Origin: Candidatus Phosphitivorax anaerolimi
GTDB lineage: Bacteria; Desulfobacterota; Desulfomonilia; UBA1062
Direction of reading: 5' to 3'
Length of the DNA: 38,724 nt
Assembly (NCBI GenBank): GCA_001896555.1
Contig: MPOS01000041.1
Coordinates: forward strand, 1 to 38,724
In this document: one piece after another, positions 24,639 to 33,560 of the stretch
Layout of the letters: each line of letters begins with the position of its first letter
How positions within the stretch are numbered: position 1 is the stretch's first letter
Translations under genes and position numbers: made by a program
The notes under the pieces: model-generated
The model's input: only the letters and a program-made list of their open reading frames with translations
The model's database searches: none
What the model was told of the DNA's origin: nothing

Positions 24639-25991
24639 ATGGAGATGATAAACCCTGAAAACGACATGCGATCTATCTTTTCTCACGCACTCAGGCGTGT
24701 CGACCCCTATGAAATGATCATACGCTCCATGTCCGTGGAAAACGACACCCTCGTCATATCACACGGGGCCGGGACACTCCGGGAGGACTTGCGTTCCTAC
24801 CGCGACATCATGGTCCTGGGCATCGGCAAGGCATCCTCGAAGATGGGCATGGCAATGGAGGAAATCCTTGGAGAAAGAATCTCGCGGGGAGCAGTGGTTA
24901 CGAAATACGGCCATGCAGAGCCGCTCAAGAGCATACAGGTCATGCAGGCGGGCCATCCCATACCGGATAAAAACAGCGTCGCCGGAGCCCGGGCACTGTT
25001 CGACCTCGCATCGGGTGCGGATGAGAAAACCCTGATCATCAATCTCGTTTCAGGGGGAGGATCGGCCTTGTTCAGCCTTCCTCCCGAGGGCATCAGCCTG
25101 AAGGACAAGCAGGCCGCTACCAAAGTGCTCCTGGAATCCGGGGCGGACATCGGCGAGATCAACTGCATCCGCAAGCACCTGTCGCAGGTGAAGGGCGGCC
25201 TCTTCGCCCGGGCCGCCTTCCCAGCCCGGATGATCAATATCATCCTCTCCGATGTCGTGGGCGACCGCCTCGATACCATCGCATCCGGTATAGCGGTCCC
25301 CGACGACACCACCTATGACCAGGCGCTCGACATCGTGAACAGATATCATATCCGTGACAGGCTTCCGGCTTCCGTGGTGGATTATCTCGAATCAGGAAAG
25401 AAAGGGGAGGTCCCGGACACGCCCAAGCAGGGCGATCCCGTGTTCGACCGGGTGCTCAACATCCTGCTCGGAAACAACCTGGCCGTGTGCATCGCCGCCC
25501 GGGACCATGGCGTAAGCCTGGGCTACCGGGCCGTTCTCCTCACCTCGACACTCACCGGCGAGGCGCGGGAGGCGGCTAAATTTTTCGCCGCCATAGCCCG
25601 CGACATCCGTAAGGGCACCGCCGATTTCGCGAGACCGGCGCTCATCCTGGCAGGAGGAGAGACTACGGTGACCATCAGAGGCACCGGGAAAGGCGGACGG
25701 AATCAGGAGATGGTCCTCTCCTTCCTCAACGAATTTTCCGGGAACCAGACCGGCCTGGAGGGCATCTACTTTCTCAGTGCCGGCACCGATGGAACCGACG
25801 GCCCCACCGACGCGGCAGGTGCGCTCATCGGGCCGGACCTCCTGCACGAGGCGGCACGGCTCGGCCTGAATCCGGGAGCATACCTGGGAAACAATGACTC
25901 GTACCACTTTTTCGAGCAGGCAGGGGGCCTGTTCATCACCGGCCCTACGAATACGAATGTCTGTGATATCCAGCTCATGATCGTGACGTGA
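24639..25991 (+). CDS. glycerate 2-kinase (GckA/TtuD, MOFRL type)
   Basis: A 450-residue protein with the two domains of the glycerate-2-kinase family (DUF4147 then MOFRL). Visible marks are VLGIGKASSKMG near residue 66, INLVSGGGSALFSLP near 136, IRKHLSQVKGG, ILSDVVGD, and the C-terminal FLSAGTDGTDGPTDAAGA. It phosphorylates D-glycerate to 2-phosphoglycerate, feeding glycolysis/gluconeogenesis or serine-type C1 routes. Older databases call it hydroxypyruvate reductase. The start follows GAGGCAG. Confidence 0.9.
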   Translation: MEMINPENDMRSIFSHALRRVDPYEMIIRSMSVENDTLVISHGAGTLREDLRSYRDIMVLGIGKASSKMGMAMEEILGERISRGAVVTKYGHAEPLKSIQVMQAGHPIPDKNSVAGARALFDLASGADEKTLIINLVSGGGSALFSLPPEGISLKDKQAATKVLLESGADIGEINCIRKHLSQVKGGLFARAAFPARMINIILSDVVGDRLDTIASGIAVPDDTTYDQALDIVNRYHIRDRLPASVVDYLESGKKGEVPDTPKQGDPVFDRVLNILLGNNLAVCIAARDHGVSLGYRAVLLTSTLTGEAREAAKFFAAIARDIRKGTADFARPALILAGGETTVTIRGTGKGGRNQEMVLSFLNEFSGNQTGLEGIYFLSAGTDGTDGPTDAAGALIGPDLLHEAARLGLNPGAYLGNNDSYHFFEQAGGLFITGPTNTNVCDIQLMIVT

Positions 25992-26014
25992 CCACGGCCT
26001 GCAGAATATGTTTC

Positions 26015-26119
26015 GGACCGGAGGCCGTACATGCCCGCGGCCCGGGCAAGGGCAACGTGACTTCCCTCCGGTCCTGTCCTCTCGCAGAAGAGGAGGATGC
26101 ATACAAAAAAGGAGGACCG
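26015..26119 (+). promoter_or_regulatory. leader with mutually exclusive folds over the flavodiiron Shine-Dalgarno
   Basis: GGACCGGAGG (26015-26024) pairs perfectly with CCTCCGGTCC (26065-26074), enclosing a second hairpin TGCCCG/CGGGCA (26032-26037 with 26043-26048). In the alternative, CGGTCCT (26069-26075) pairs with AGGACCG (26113-26119), which overlaps the Shine-Dalgarno GGAGG of the next gene. One fold would expose the ribosome site and the other would hide it, the layout of a translational riboswitch or protein-controlled leader. I recognise no known riboswitch class. Confidence 0.4.
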
Positions 26120-26123
26120 TTTC

Positions 26124-27320
26124 ATGCACAATCCAATACCCATTACCGGCGATATCCACTGGATAGGGGTGAATGACCGAGAAACAGACCTCTTCGAGGC
26201 ACAGTGGCCGCTTCCCGAGGGGGTGTCGTACAACTCGTATCTGATCCGGGCCGGGAAGACGGCCCTGATCGACACGGTTAAAAAGACCCATCTGACCCAG
26301 TTTCTCAAGAAGCTAAAGGGCCTCGTCGCAGGCGGCAGGGAAAAAGTGGATTACCTGATCATCAACCACATGGAGCCCGATCACTCCGGGGCGGTTCCCG
26401 TCCTGAAACAGCTCTTTCCTGAGATGACCATCGTGGGCAACAAAAAGACCCTCGAACTCGTCAAGGACTTCTACGGCATCGAAGTCGGCACCATGACCAT
26501 TGCGGACGGCGATGTGCTCGACCTGGGCGGGCACGCGCTCCGGTTCATCCTCACCCCCATGGTCCACTGGCCGGAAACCATGATGACCTATGACGAGACG
26601 TCACGGGTGCTCTTCTCGGGAGATGCCTTTGGCTCGTTCAAGACGCTCGACGGCGGACTCTTCGACGATGAGATCAATATCGCCCGGTACGATGACGAGA
26701 TCCTGCGCTACTTCTCCAACATCGTGGGCAAGTACAGCCCCATGGTACAGAAGGCCATGGCCAGGCTCCAGGGGATCGATATCGGGGTGGTTGCGTCGAC
26801 CCACGGCCCGGTGTGGAGAAAGGCGCCGAACTATATCCTGGACAGGTACGACCTGTGGAGCAGGTACATAGCCGAGCCCGGCGTGGTGGTTGCCTATGCC
26901 TCCATGTATGGCAGCACGCTGGAGATGGCCGAGGCGGTGAGCCGGGGGCTCTCCCTGGCCGGGGTGAAAGAGATCAGGATGCACGATGTCGCGCGCACCC
27001 ACCCGTCCTACATCATCCGTGACGCCTGGCGGTACAAGGGTATCGTCCTGGGGAGCTGCACCTATGAGATAGGGCTCTTTCCCGCCATGAGGGGCCTCGT
27101 GGAGCTGCTCGAAGAAAAGGGCCTGAAAAACCGCTGTCTGGGCATCTTTGGGTCATTCGGCTGGACCGGCGGGGCAGTGAGGAATCTGAAGAGTTTTGTG
27201 GAAAAAAGTGCCTGGAGCCTCGTGGAGCCCGTGGTGGAGGTCAAGTGCGCCCCTGATGAACACCAGCTGGAGGAATGCGTCGCGCTCGGGAGAAACATGG
27301 CCGGGGCCATCTCAGACTGA
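26124..27320 (+). CDS. A-type flavodiiron protein (oxygen/NO reductase)
   Basis: A 398-residue FprA/Roo-type protein that reduces O2 to water or NO to N2O, protecting anaerobes. The MBL-like domain carries the diiron ligands His82-x-Glu84-x-Asp86 (HMEPDHSG), His148 (MVHWPE), Asp167 (SGDAFGSF) and His227 (STHGPVW). The FMN flavodoxin domain starts near residue 252 (VVAYASMYGSTLEMAEAV). No rubredoxin or flavin reductase domain is fused, so electrons come from a separate donor. The ATG at 26124 is chosen for AAAGGAGG; the frame from 26097 adds nine residues. Confidence 0.94.
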   Translation: MHNPIPITGDIHWIGVNDRETDLFEAQWPLPEGVSYNSYLIRAGKTALIDTVKKTHLTQFLKKLKGLVAGGREKVDYLIINHMEPDHSGAVPVLKQLFPEMTIVGNKKTLELVKDFYGIEVGTMTIADGDVLDLGGHALRFILTPMVHWPETMMTYDETSRVLFSGDAFGSFKTLDGGLFDDEINIARYDDEILRYFSNIVGKYSPMVQKAMARLQGIDIGVVASTHGPVWRKAPNYILDRYDLWSRYIAEPGVVVAYASMYGSTLEMAEAVSRGLSLAGVKEIRMHDVARTHPSYIIRDAWRYKGIVLGSCTYEIGLFPAMRGLVELLEEKGLKNRCLGIFGSFGWTGGAVRNLKSFVEKSAWSLVEPVVEVKCAPDEHQLEECVALGRNMAGAISD

Positions 27321-27831
27321 TGGATCATCCCCGGATCAAAAGCCGCGGCCTTCAGCACCCCTTCATACAGAAAGGCTGTTCTCGCAAGTGATGAGGCCAT
27401 CGACGGGACTCCCAGCCCCACTCCCATCGCAGGTGAAAGAGGGGTGAGAGGTGCCTTCTCGCCCTTGAAAAACAGCGGACGCGAAGACATATTCACTCTG
27501 TTCTCACCCGGCAGGACCCTCGTGCCCCCAGACGGCGAGGTACCGGGGTATCGGCATGAAGTATGCCGGTATTCTCCCCTTTCCGGCGGTCTGTCTTGAG
27601 ATCCGCCGGTCAGCTTCATACTTATAATGGTAATAGAATATAAGAGCGGCGGATTCTTGCCGGGATTGGCAGGCACATGATATCGGGCTGGGTCCTGCTT
27701 ACGCAACCGCTTGTCCCGTGAGCCGCGAGGACGGCTGCGGCATGTGCCGGAAGGACACTGCGGCAAGATTCACGCTGCCTGAAGTCGCGAGGCGGTAACC
27801 CAAACCCGCAAAAAGGGGGTCGAGGGAGAGC
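27321..27831. other. intergenic region with two stem-loops
   Basis: CGGCAT/ATGCCG (27552-27557 with 27563-27568) and CCGGCGG/CCGCCGG (27583-27589 with 27603-27609) lie side by side, followed by TATAAT at 27623-27628. If that is a -10 box, the export gene at 27832 has a leader of about 195 bases. No suitable -35 is spaced correctly (TTGAGA lies 21 bp away). No convincing gene is seen on either strand. Confidence 0.4.
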
Positions 27832-28602
27832 ATGATATCTGTGATTGCAAAGGATAACCGGTCTGCTCGGGCGTCTGTCAGTAGCGCTGGGGTTTCGGTC
27901 TTTCTGATATGCGCTTTTGTGATCATTCTCGCCGGGTGTTCCCATCAGGAAGCGTCCCCGCGTCTGCCCGCGCCTTTCCCCGGTGCCGGGATCGTTGACG
28001 AGTACATTCTCCAGCCGTATGATGTCCTGGAAATCAAGTTTTTCTATAACCCCAACCTCAACGAGACCGTCACCATCAGGCCGGACGGCATGATATCTCT
28101 GCAGATGATCGATGAGGTGAGAGCGGCGGGGTTCACCCCGTCCCAACTGGATGCCCTCCTCACCCAGAAATACTCCCTCCTGCTCGATCAGGTGATGATC
28201 ACGGTGTTCGTCAGGTCCTTCAACGACCAGAAGATCTATGTGGGAGGCGAGGTATACTCTCCCCGGGTCATCCATCTCAAGGAGCGGATGAACGCGCTCC
28301 AGGCCGTGTTCATGGCAGGCGGCTTCAAGCCCGATGCCGACGTATCCGATGTGGTTATCATCAGCCGGGGGCCTGACCAGCGGCCCGTTGCCCGCCGGGT
28401 GAACCTGGGCAAGGCCCTCAAGGGCGGACTTACATTCGAGGATTACCGGCTCAGGTCGTACGATATCGTCTTTGTCCCGAAATCCTCCCTGGCAAAGGCA
28501 AGCCAGTTCATGACGCACATCTATAGCTTCCTGCCCCACCAGGTCTTCCTTGCCTTCGACTACGATCTTCACAACGAGCCCGTAGAGATCGAGACTGAAT
28601 GA
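27832..28602 (+). CDS. polysaccharide export lipoprotein (Wza-like, Poly_export/SLBB)
   Basis: A 256-residue outer-membrane export channel-type protein. A signal segment ends in LAGC (Cys36). The Poly_export domain starts with DEYILQPYDVLEIKFFYNPN, including DGMISLQMIDEV and AAGFTPSQLD. One SLBB-type segment follows (KIYVGGEVYSPRVIHL). Such proteins help move capsule or exopolysaccharide across the outer membrane. No other polysaccharide genes are in the window. The start has GAGGGAGAG. Confidence 0.88.
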   Translation: MISVIAKDNRSARASVSSAGVSVFLICAFVIILAGCSHQEASPRLPAPFPGAGIVDEYILQPYDVLEIKFFYNPNLNETVTIRPDGMISLQMIDEVRAAGFTPSQLDALLTQKYSLLLDQVMITVFVRSFNDQKIYVGGEVYSPRVIHLKERMNALQAVFMAGGFKPDADVSDVVIISRGPDQRPVARRVNLGKALKGGLTFEDYRLRSYDIVFVPKSSLAKASQFMTHIYSFLPHQVFLAFDYDLHNEPVEIETE

Positions 28603-28688
28603 CTGCCCTTCATGGGGCCTCCTCTCTTCCCCAGATGGCCGGGAACAGAGAAATCTCTGCTCCAGAAAACCTCTTGTGCTTTTTTAGG

Positions 28689-28717
28689 TTGTCCGGGGTG
28701 CCGTATTCTTGTACAAT
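28689..28717 (+). promoter_or_regulatory. candidate sigma-70 promoter
   Basis: TTGTCC (28689-28694), a 17-bp spacer and TACAAT (28712-28717) lie upstream of the gene at 28825, predicting a leader of about 100 bases. This is a motif-level call only. Confidence 0.35.
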
Positions 28718-28824
28718 TTCGTTACTCCCGGTGCGATCCCGGTTCCTTCCATCAGTCCCAGGAAGGATCATAGCCCGATGTACAGGTCTCATTTGATGAT
28801 ACTTACATAAGGAAGGAGGAAAGC

Positions 28825-29181
28825 ATGGCGGAAGAGCATAAGAACCATCCGGCAAAAGAAAGCAAGCCCCTTGAAAAGATGACGGTCAAAGACCTCAAGG
28901 AGATTGCCCTGGCCATCCCCCACGAACACACCGAGATCGCTGTCAGCGACATGAAAAAGGATGAGCTCATTGCCTTCATTAAAAAGGCCAGGGGCATCAC
29001 CGACGAGACTCCAGCCGAAAAGAAGAAAGCCGGGCCGAAAACAGGGCTGACCAAGCAGGAAATCAAAAAAAAGATCGTTGAATTGCGCGAAGAGAAGAAA
29101 TCCGTTCAGGACAAGTGGCGGGCGGGCATCCTCCGCCGGCGGATCAACCGGCTCAAAAAGCTCTCGCGCAAGTCGGCGTAG
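28825..29181 (+). CDS. small lysine-rich protein with Rho-N/SAP-like fold
   Basis: A 118-residue highly charged protein. Residues 18-57 (MTVKDLKEIALAIPHEHTEI to DELIAFIKKARG) resemble the Rho N-terminal/SAP-type helix-extended-helix motif that binds nucleic acid. The C-terminal half is a Lys/Arg-rich helix (EIKKKIVELREEKKSVQDKW). A nucleic-acid-associated role is likely. Family members are common in Desulfobacterota, to my knowledge without assigned function. The start has AAGGAGGAAAG. Confidence 0.75.
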   Translation: MAEEHKNHPAKESKPLEKMTVKDLKEIALAIPHEHTEIAVSDMKKDELIAFIKKARGITDETPAEKKKAGPKTGLTKQEIKKKIVELREEKKSVQDKWRAGILRRRINRLKKLSRKSA

Positions 29182-29190
29182 GAGACCCCA

Positions 29191-29252
29191 TGCATCCGAG
29201 AGGAAATTGCCGGGGGTGAGATCCAGACCAGCGGCTACTTCTCTCGGATGCA
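29191..29252. terminator. 12-bp inverted repeat between convergent genes
   Basis: TGCATCCGAGAG (29191-29202) and its complement (29241-29252) flank 38 bases, between the stop of the Rho-N-like gene and the stop of the chemoreceptor. It might act as a shared 3'-end structure. There is no T-run. Confidence 0.4.
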
Positions 29253-29328
29253 CACCCCGCGCACCTTTACATCTTGCAGGTTTCCCCCCTGGCAAATCAT
29301 GGGGATACCTGACCCCTTTGTTGAGACC

Positions 29329-31002
29329 CTAGAACTCCTCGAAACCTTCATCCATATCCGCGCCCCGGCCTTTCCGCATGCCCGGGGAAACACGGGCGGG
29401 GGAATCGCCCCTCTCAGAACGCAGGGATATTCCCTTTCCCTGGAGCTTCCGCCCTGAGGGCCCGGTTCCGGACATATCTGAAACCCGGAACTGTTCGACC
29501 AGATCGGCAAGCTGTCCGGCTTCTGAGCGTAGGTCATCGGAGCTCATTGCAAGCTCCTCCACGATGGATGCATTCTGCTGGGTGGTGCTGTCGATCTGTG
29601 AGAGGGCGCGGTTGACCTCGTCCACTCCGGTGGCCTGCTCGCCCGATGCCACCGCGATTTCATCCATGTTCCGGGAGAGATCATGGATATTGGCGATGAT
29701 CTGGTTGAGCGACTCCACCGAGCTCCGAACAATCTCATCCCCGGCATTGACCTTCTGCACTGTATCCTCGATGAGGCCCTTGATCTCGTTGGCTGCCTCA
29801 GCGGAGCGCTGGGCAAGCGCCCTCACCTCTTCGGCGACAACGGCAAACCCTTTGCCGTGCTCGCCGGCGCGAGCGGCCTCCACGGCTGCATTGAGCGCAA
29901 GGAGATTGGTCTGGAACGCCACCTCGTTGACGGTCGTGATGATATCCCCCACCCTTCTGGAAGCAACCGATATCTCGTCCATTGCCTCCATGAGCCGCTG
30001 GGAGGCATCGCCGCTTGCGCTGGCCATGTTTACCATGACCCGTGCCATCTCCCGGCCCTTGTCCGCGTTCAAGGCATTGTTCTTGATCGAGGCGGTCATC
30101 TCCTCGATAGTGGCTGCAACCTGTTCTATAGCAGCCGCCTGCTCCTGGGTCGCCTGAGACAGACCCTGGCCTCCCTCGGCCACCTCCTGCGTCGCGTGAT
30201 CCACGTTCCTGGTGATGCCCTTCACCTGGGAAATGATCTGATCCATGCTGCTCACAAAGGTATTGAACCAGCGGGCGATGCTCCCGATCTCATCTTTGCC
30301 GGTTACCTGAAGCCTCTTGGTGAGATCGCATTCCATGCCCCTGATTGTGTCTGCTATCCGGGTAAGCGGCTGGGTGATCATCCGGGAGACGATCATATTC
30401 AGGAGCCCGAAGATCGCGGCTACGAACAGCAGGGCAACGACGGCGATCCGGGTTTTCAGCCTGTCATATCCCTGGAAAAACTCGCTTCGCTTGACACCCG
30501 TGTAGAGCACCCCGATAATATTGCCGTTGCGGTCCCTGATGGGATCATACGCCGTGAAACAGGGAACCCCCAGAATATCCTCCTCTCCCCGGTACGAACG
30601 GCGCTCGCCGAATATGGCGTCATAGGCCGCCCCGTTCAGGGTCGTAGCCACGGCCCTGGTGCCGTCTTCATTCCTCACGCTGGTGGCGACCTGCTCACCA
30701 TGCATGAATATGGCCGCAGTTCCGCCGCAGAGCTCCTGAACCTTATCAGGCAGCTCATGGTTGCCGTTGATGACGCAATCGCCGATCATCAGCCTGTCGC
30801 CCTCGATCCGGAATTCCGATCCCTTCTGTCTCAAGAGGTCCCAGAACACCTGAATTCTCGTCTCCTGATTCGCCTGGGCGATTCTCTTGAGCTCGTTGTG
30901 GTAATTCAGAAGACAGAAGCCGGCGACCATGATCACCACGATGATGATCGCACCGGTTGCCAGTATGGTAAGTTTTGCTTTGATTCCGAGATTTTTCAGC
31001 AT
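29329..31002 (-). CDS. methyl-accepting chemotaxis protein with periplasmic Cache-type sensor
   Basis: A 557-residue chemoreceptor. TM1 spans about 10-32, a single-Cache-type periplasmic domain about 35-185 (GVPCFTAYDPIRDRNGNIIG near its end), TM2 about 187-208, HAMP about 209-262 and the signalling helical hairpin after that. The hairpin tip VNEVAFQTNLLALNAAVEAA is the conserved CheA/CheW contact. The C-terminus has no CheR-binding pentapeptide. Ligand unknown. Confidence 0.95.
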   Translation of the reverse strand: MLKNLGIKAKLTILATGAIIIVVIMVAGFCLLNYHNELKRIAQANQETRIQVFWDLLRQKGSEFRIEGDRLMIGDCVINGNHELPDKVQELCGGTAAIFMHGEQVATSVRNEDGTRAVATTLNGAAYDAIFGERRSYRGEEDILGVPCFTAYDPIRDRNGNIIGVLYTGVKRSEFFQGYDRLKTRIAVVALLFVAAIFGLLNMIVSRMITQPLTRIADTIRGMECDLTKRLQVTGKDEIGSIARWFNTFVSSMDQIISQVKGITRNVDHATQEVAEGGQGLSQATQEQAAAIEQVAATIEEMTASIKNNALNADKGREMARVMVNMASASGDASQRLMEAMDEISVASRRVGDIITTVNEVAFQTNLLALNAAVEAARAGEHGKGFAVVAEEVRALAQRSAEAANEIKGLIEDTVQKVNAGDEIVRSSVESLNQIIANIHDLSRNMDEIAVASGEQATGVDEVNRALSQIDSTTQQNASIVEELAMSSDDLRSEAGQLADLVEQFRVSDMSGTGPSGRKLQGKGISLRSERGDSPARVSPGMRKGRGADMDEGFEEF

Positions 31003-31390
31003 GCCCGATACCTACCCATCCTCCGCAATCGCTTCATGTTTGTCAGGACCCTCGTGAACACAGGCTTTCTGTTGAAGCAGCAGTCCCTGTTCCGGCCGGC
31101 GAACACCCGGGTGTCCCGCCTTCTGTTTGCCCTGCTGTCCTTTCCAGGTGTCCACGGGCTAATCCATCGGAAAAGAGAGTTGATTTCTTGATATCAGGAC
31201 ATTGGTATTTGCATTACCGGTTTCACGCATTGTTGCGATGCATCCCGAAGACGGATGCAAGAAGGTTCCCATGGGCCTGTCAGTGCCTTTTACCGGTAAG
31301 CTGAGATACGCACACGGCAGGCAAACCCCAGCGCGGCTTTCAGGAGACAGCGGCCCTTGAGGCTGGGGATGTCCGGTGTTTGCTGCAGGA
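31003..31390. other. intergenic region
   Basis: Contains the upstream region of the chemoreceptor and the 3' flank of the YkgJ-like gene. A hairpin GCATCC...GGATGC sits near 31240-31259. No ORF of conviction on either strand. Confidence 0.4.
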
Positions 31391-31765
31391 TCAGGCAGCC
31401 TTGGGAATATCCGGAAAGTCCCAGGCATCCGGTTCGAGCGGTGGGAGCCCCCAGGCGATCCGGGCCGCGTCACACCGTTCGTTACGCTTTCCATTGGACC
31501 AGGATGCCTCGAACTCACGGCAGACCGAGGAGCGCCGCTCATAGATAGTGCAATAGACCTGCTCGCCGATGGTTCCTTCCAGGGCTATGCATCGGGGCTT
31601 GCTTCCCTCGGAGCCGATCATCACCCGTCTGTGCTCATTGAGCTTCCGGGTCAGACTGACCGGGACCCCGCCGGGTGTTTCGTCATCCGCCTCAGCCCAG
31701 TAAAACGAGGCCCGATAGTATGCACAACACGCCCCACACGTAAGACATGGGTTGGGTCTTTCCAC
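31391..31765 (-). CDS. YkgJ-family cysteine-cluster protein
   Basis: A 124-residue protein with the CxxCGxCC pattern at its N-terminus (Cys7, Cys10, Cys13, Cys14) and further cysteines at KPRCIALEG and YCTIYERRSSVCREF, as in YkgJ (CxxCxxCC) proteins, which probably bind zinc or an iron-sulfur centre. The start is a GTG with AAGGAGAAA ahead. Function unknown. Confidence 0.85.
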   Translation of the reverse strand: MERPNPCLTCGACCAYYRASFYWAEADDETPGGVPVSLTRKLNEHRRVMIGSEGSKPRCIALEGTIGEQVYCTIYERRSSVCREFEASWSNGKRNERCDAARIAWGLPPLEPDAWDFPDIPKAA

Positions 31766-32228
31766 TGTTGTTTCTCCTTACAGGCTGCTCACCCCATGAA
31801 GGTGGACCCTTTCTCTCAGGGCTCCTCTATCAGGCCGGTCGCCGGCTCAACCGGCGTCCTGCCGCCATTTTCGAGCTGCAGCAATTCTTCGCCGCGGATT
31901 ATATGGACAGGCTCGGGAGAAAATCAACAGAAATCAGAACAGGACAAAGCTGCGATACCGGGGGCGGGTTCGCATTTCAATTTTTCCCGTCCGATAACCG
32001 GGACATACCCATGAAGCGCAGGCTGGATTGAGGGTTGTTTGCCGGGCTTGAAAATATCATGAGTGAAAATCTTCAGTATGGCCGCGGGATGCCAGGTGCA
32101 GCAAACAGCGGGACATTCAAGACCTGATATGGTAAATAGGCCTGTCCCCGTCATCTGCGGCTGATGCGTTGCTCTCGGATGAAAAGACCCTATTGAAGGA
32201 CTATCATATCATCGAAAGGAGAAAAGCG
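31766..32228. other. intergenic region
   Basis: A 94-codon plus frame (31747-32031) begins with a lipobox-like stretch (FPLLFLLTGC) but has no ribosome-binding site, overlaps the start of the YkgJ-like gene and has an unnatural remainder. I do not call it. GCCGG/CCGGC inverted motifs occur near 31838-31858. The ribosome-binding site of the next gene (AAAGGAG) is at the right end. Confidence 0.35.
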
Positions 32229-32603
32229 ATGGAGATGATCCGTGACGAAAAGACCCGGACCTGGGCCATCATAAGCCATTTGTCAGCACTGATCGTGCTG
32301 TTGGGCATCCCGTTCGGGAATATCCTGGGACCGTTCATCGTATGGCTGTTCACCAAGGACAAGTATCCTGATGTCAACGATCATGGCAAGGAATCCATGA
32401 ATTTCCAGATATCCATGACGATCTACGCGATTCTCGCCCTCATCATTGCCATCGGGTTCACGCCTGTGCTGATAGGGCTCCTGTTTTATCCGGTGGTGGC
32501 GCTGATCGTGGTGGCGGATCTCATCCTCACCATCGTTGCCGCTGTCAGGGCGAGCAACTATGAGCTCTACCGGTATCCCCTGACCATACGGATGATCAAG
32601 TGA
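32229..32603 (+). CDS. DUF4870 small membrane protein
   Basis: A 124-residue protein with about three hydrophobic helices. The pattern TWAIISHLSALIVLLGIPFG followed by FIVWLFTKDKYPDVNDHGKE and NFQIS is the DUF4870 signature. Function unknown. The ATG at 32229 follows AAAGGAGAAAAG. The PA2779-type gene starts 68 bp downstream on the same strand. Confidence 0.85.
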   Translation: MEMIRDEKTRTWAIISHLSALIVLLGIPFGNILGPFIVWLFTKDKYPDVNDHGKESMNFQISMTIYAILALIIAIGFTPVLIGLLFYPVVALIVVADLILTIVAAVRASNYELYRYPLTIRMIK

Positions 32604-32671
32604 ATCTGAATTGACACCAGCCCTAAAAAGCGAGATATCTCATAGGAAAATCGAGAAGAGGAGGTAAGTGA

Positions 32672-33112
32672 ATGACATCGTTTATGAGAAACCGGGTCCT
32701 CGTGTTGACCGTTACCACCTACATGATCGGCTTCCTCGTCTCTCCTGCATGGGCCGCCATGATCCCCTCGAAGGGTCTTTCCGGAAATGCCGGCGACGCC
32801 ATGATCCAGCAGGATGTGGAAAAGATCCAGCTCGCACTGGAGAACAAACTCGTCCAGGAAAAGCTCCGGGCATACGGTCTCTCGACCGATGAGGTCAGGG
32901 CGAAACTCTCGGAAATGACTCCTTCCCAGATCCATCTCCTGGCCCAGGCCTCTGACGGCGTGCTTGCAGGCGGAGACGGGCTGGGTGCGGTGATCGGGGT
33001 GCTGATCGTCATCATCCTGATCATTGTCATCCTCAAGCTGCTGGGCAAGGACATCGTCATCACCCTGAACGGTGAAGCTGCTGATTCTGCTTCTCGCCAT
33101 CTTCTCGCTTAG
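32672..33112 (+). CDS. PA2779-family exported membrane protein
   Basis: A 146-residue protein with signal peptide (cleavage after SPAWA, about residue 28), a helical charged middle (IQQDVEKIQLALENKLVQEK) and a very hydrophobic helix at about 105-126 near the C-terminus, the architecture of the PA2779 family. It sits, as in other genomes, directly before a C39-like peptidase. The two genes overlap by 41 bp in different frames. A C-terminal tail of about 20 residues follows the membrane helix. Function unknown. Confidence 0.8.
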   Translation: MTSFMRNRVLVLTVTTYMIGFLVSPAWAAMIPSKGLSGNAGDAMIQQDVEKIQLALENKLVQEKLRAYGLSTDEVRAKLSEMTPSQIHLLAQASDGVLAGGDGLGAVIGVLIVIILIIVILKLLGKDIVITLNGEAADSASRHLLA

Positions 33113-33560
33113 CGAGGAGGCATCGGGTATAGAGGGCGTACCCTTCGTCAGGCAGGAGTCGCGTTTCTGCGGCCCTGCCGCCCTATCCTCGGTCATGGCA
33201 TACTACGGGCGCGAAATCGACCAGGGCACGATCGCGCAGTCAGTGTATTGCGAGGGACTCAAAGGCTCGCTCATCACCGACCTCGAGGCATACGCCCGGG
33301 GCGAGGGATTCAACACCCGGCTTGCACAGGGAGGGATCGAGGATCTCAAACGTTTCACGGATGCGGGCCGACCCGTCATTGTGCTCGTGGACATGGGCTT
33401 CTGGGTCCTCTCACGGCCCCACTACCTCGTAGTGACCGATGTTATGGACAGCTCGCTGAGAGCCCATACCGGGCACCAGGCCGGACAGGTCTTCAGCCGG
33501 GAGGAGTTTGAAAGCATATGGAAAAAGAAAGGCTCGGTCTATCTGCTCGTCTTCCCCTAA
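33072..33560 (+). CDS. C39-like cysteine peptidase, PA2778 family
   Basis: A 162-residue exported papain-fold peptidase. A short signal segment (MKLLILLLAIFSL) starts at a GTG inside the preceding gene. Catalytic candidates are Gln28 and Cys33 in VRQESRFCGPAALSS, and His117 in RPHYLVVTDV. In many PA2778 homologues a TPR region follows in the same polypeptide; here the TPR is a separate overlapping gene. The substrate is unknown; the neighbouring PA2779-type protein is a natural candidate. Confidence 0.85.
   Translation: MKLLILLLAIFSLSEEASGIEGVPFVRQESRFCGPAALSSVMAYYGREIDQGTIAQSVYCEGLKGSLITDLEAYARGEGFNTRLAQGGIEDLKRFTDAGRPVIVLVDMGFWVLSRPHYLVVTDVMDSSLRAHTGHQAGQVFSREEFESIWKKKGSVYLLVFP

Noticed and set aside
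27640-27831. Cobalamin-like riboswitch pieces (CACTG, GAAGTCGCGAGGCGGTAACC) before the export gene
   Set aside because: The elements are in the wrong order and spacing and the core is missing; chance resemblance is more likely.
31747-32031. ORF with a lipobox-like N-terminus (FPLLFLLTGC)
   Set aside because: No Shine-Dalgarno, overlaps the start of the YkgJ-like gene on the other strand, and the remainder does not look like a protein.
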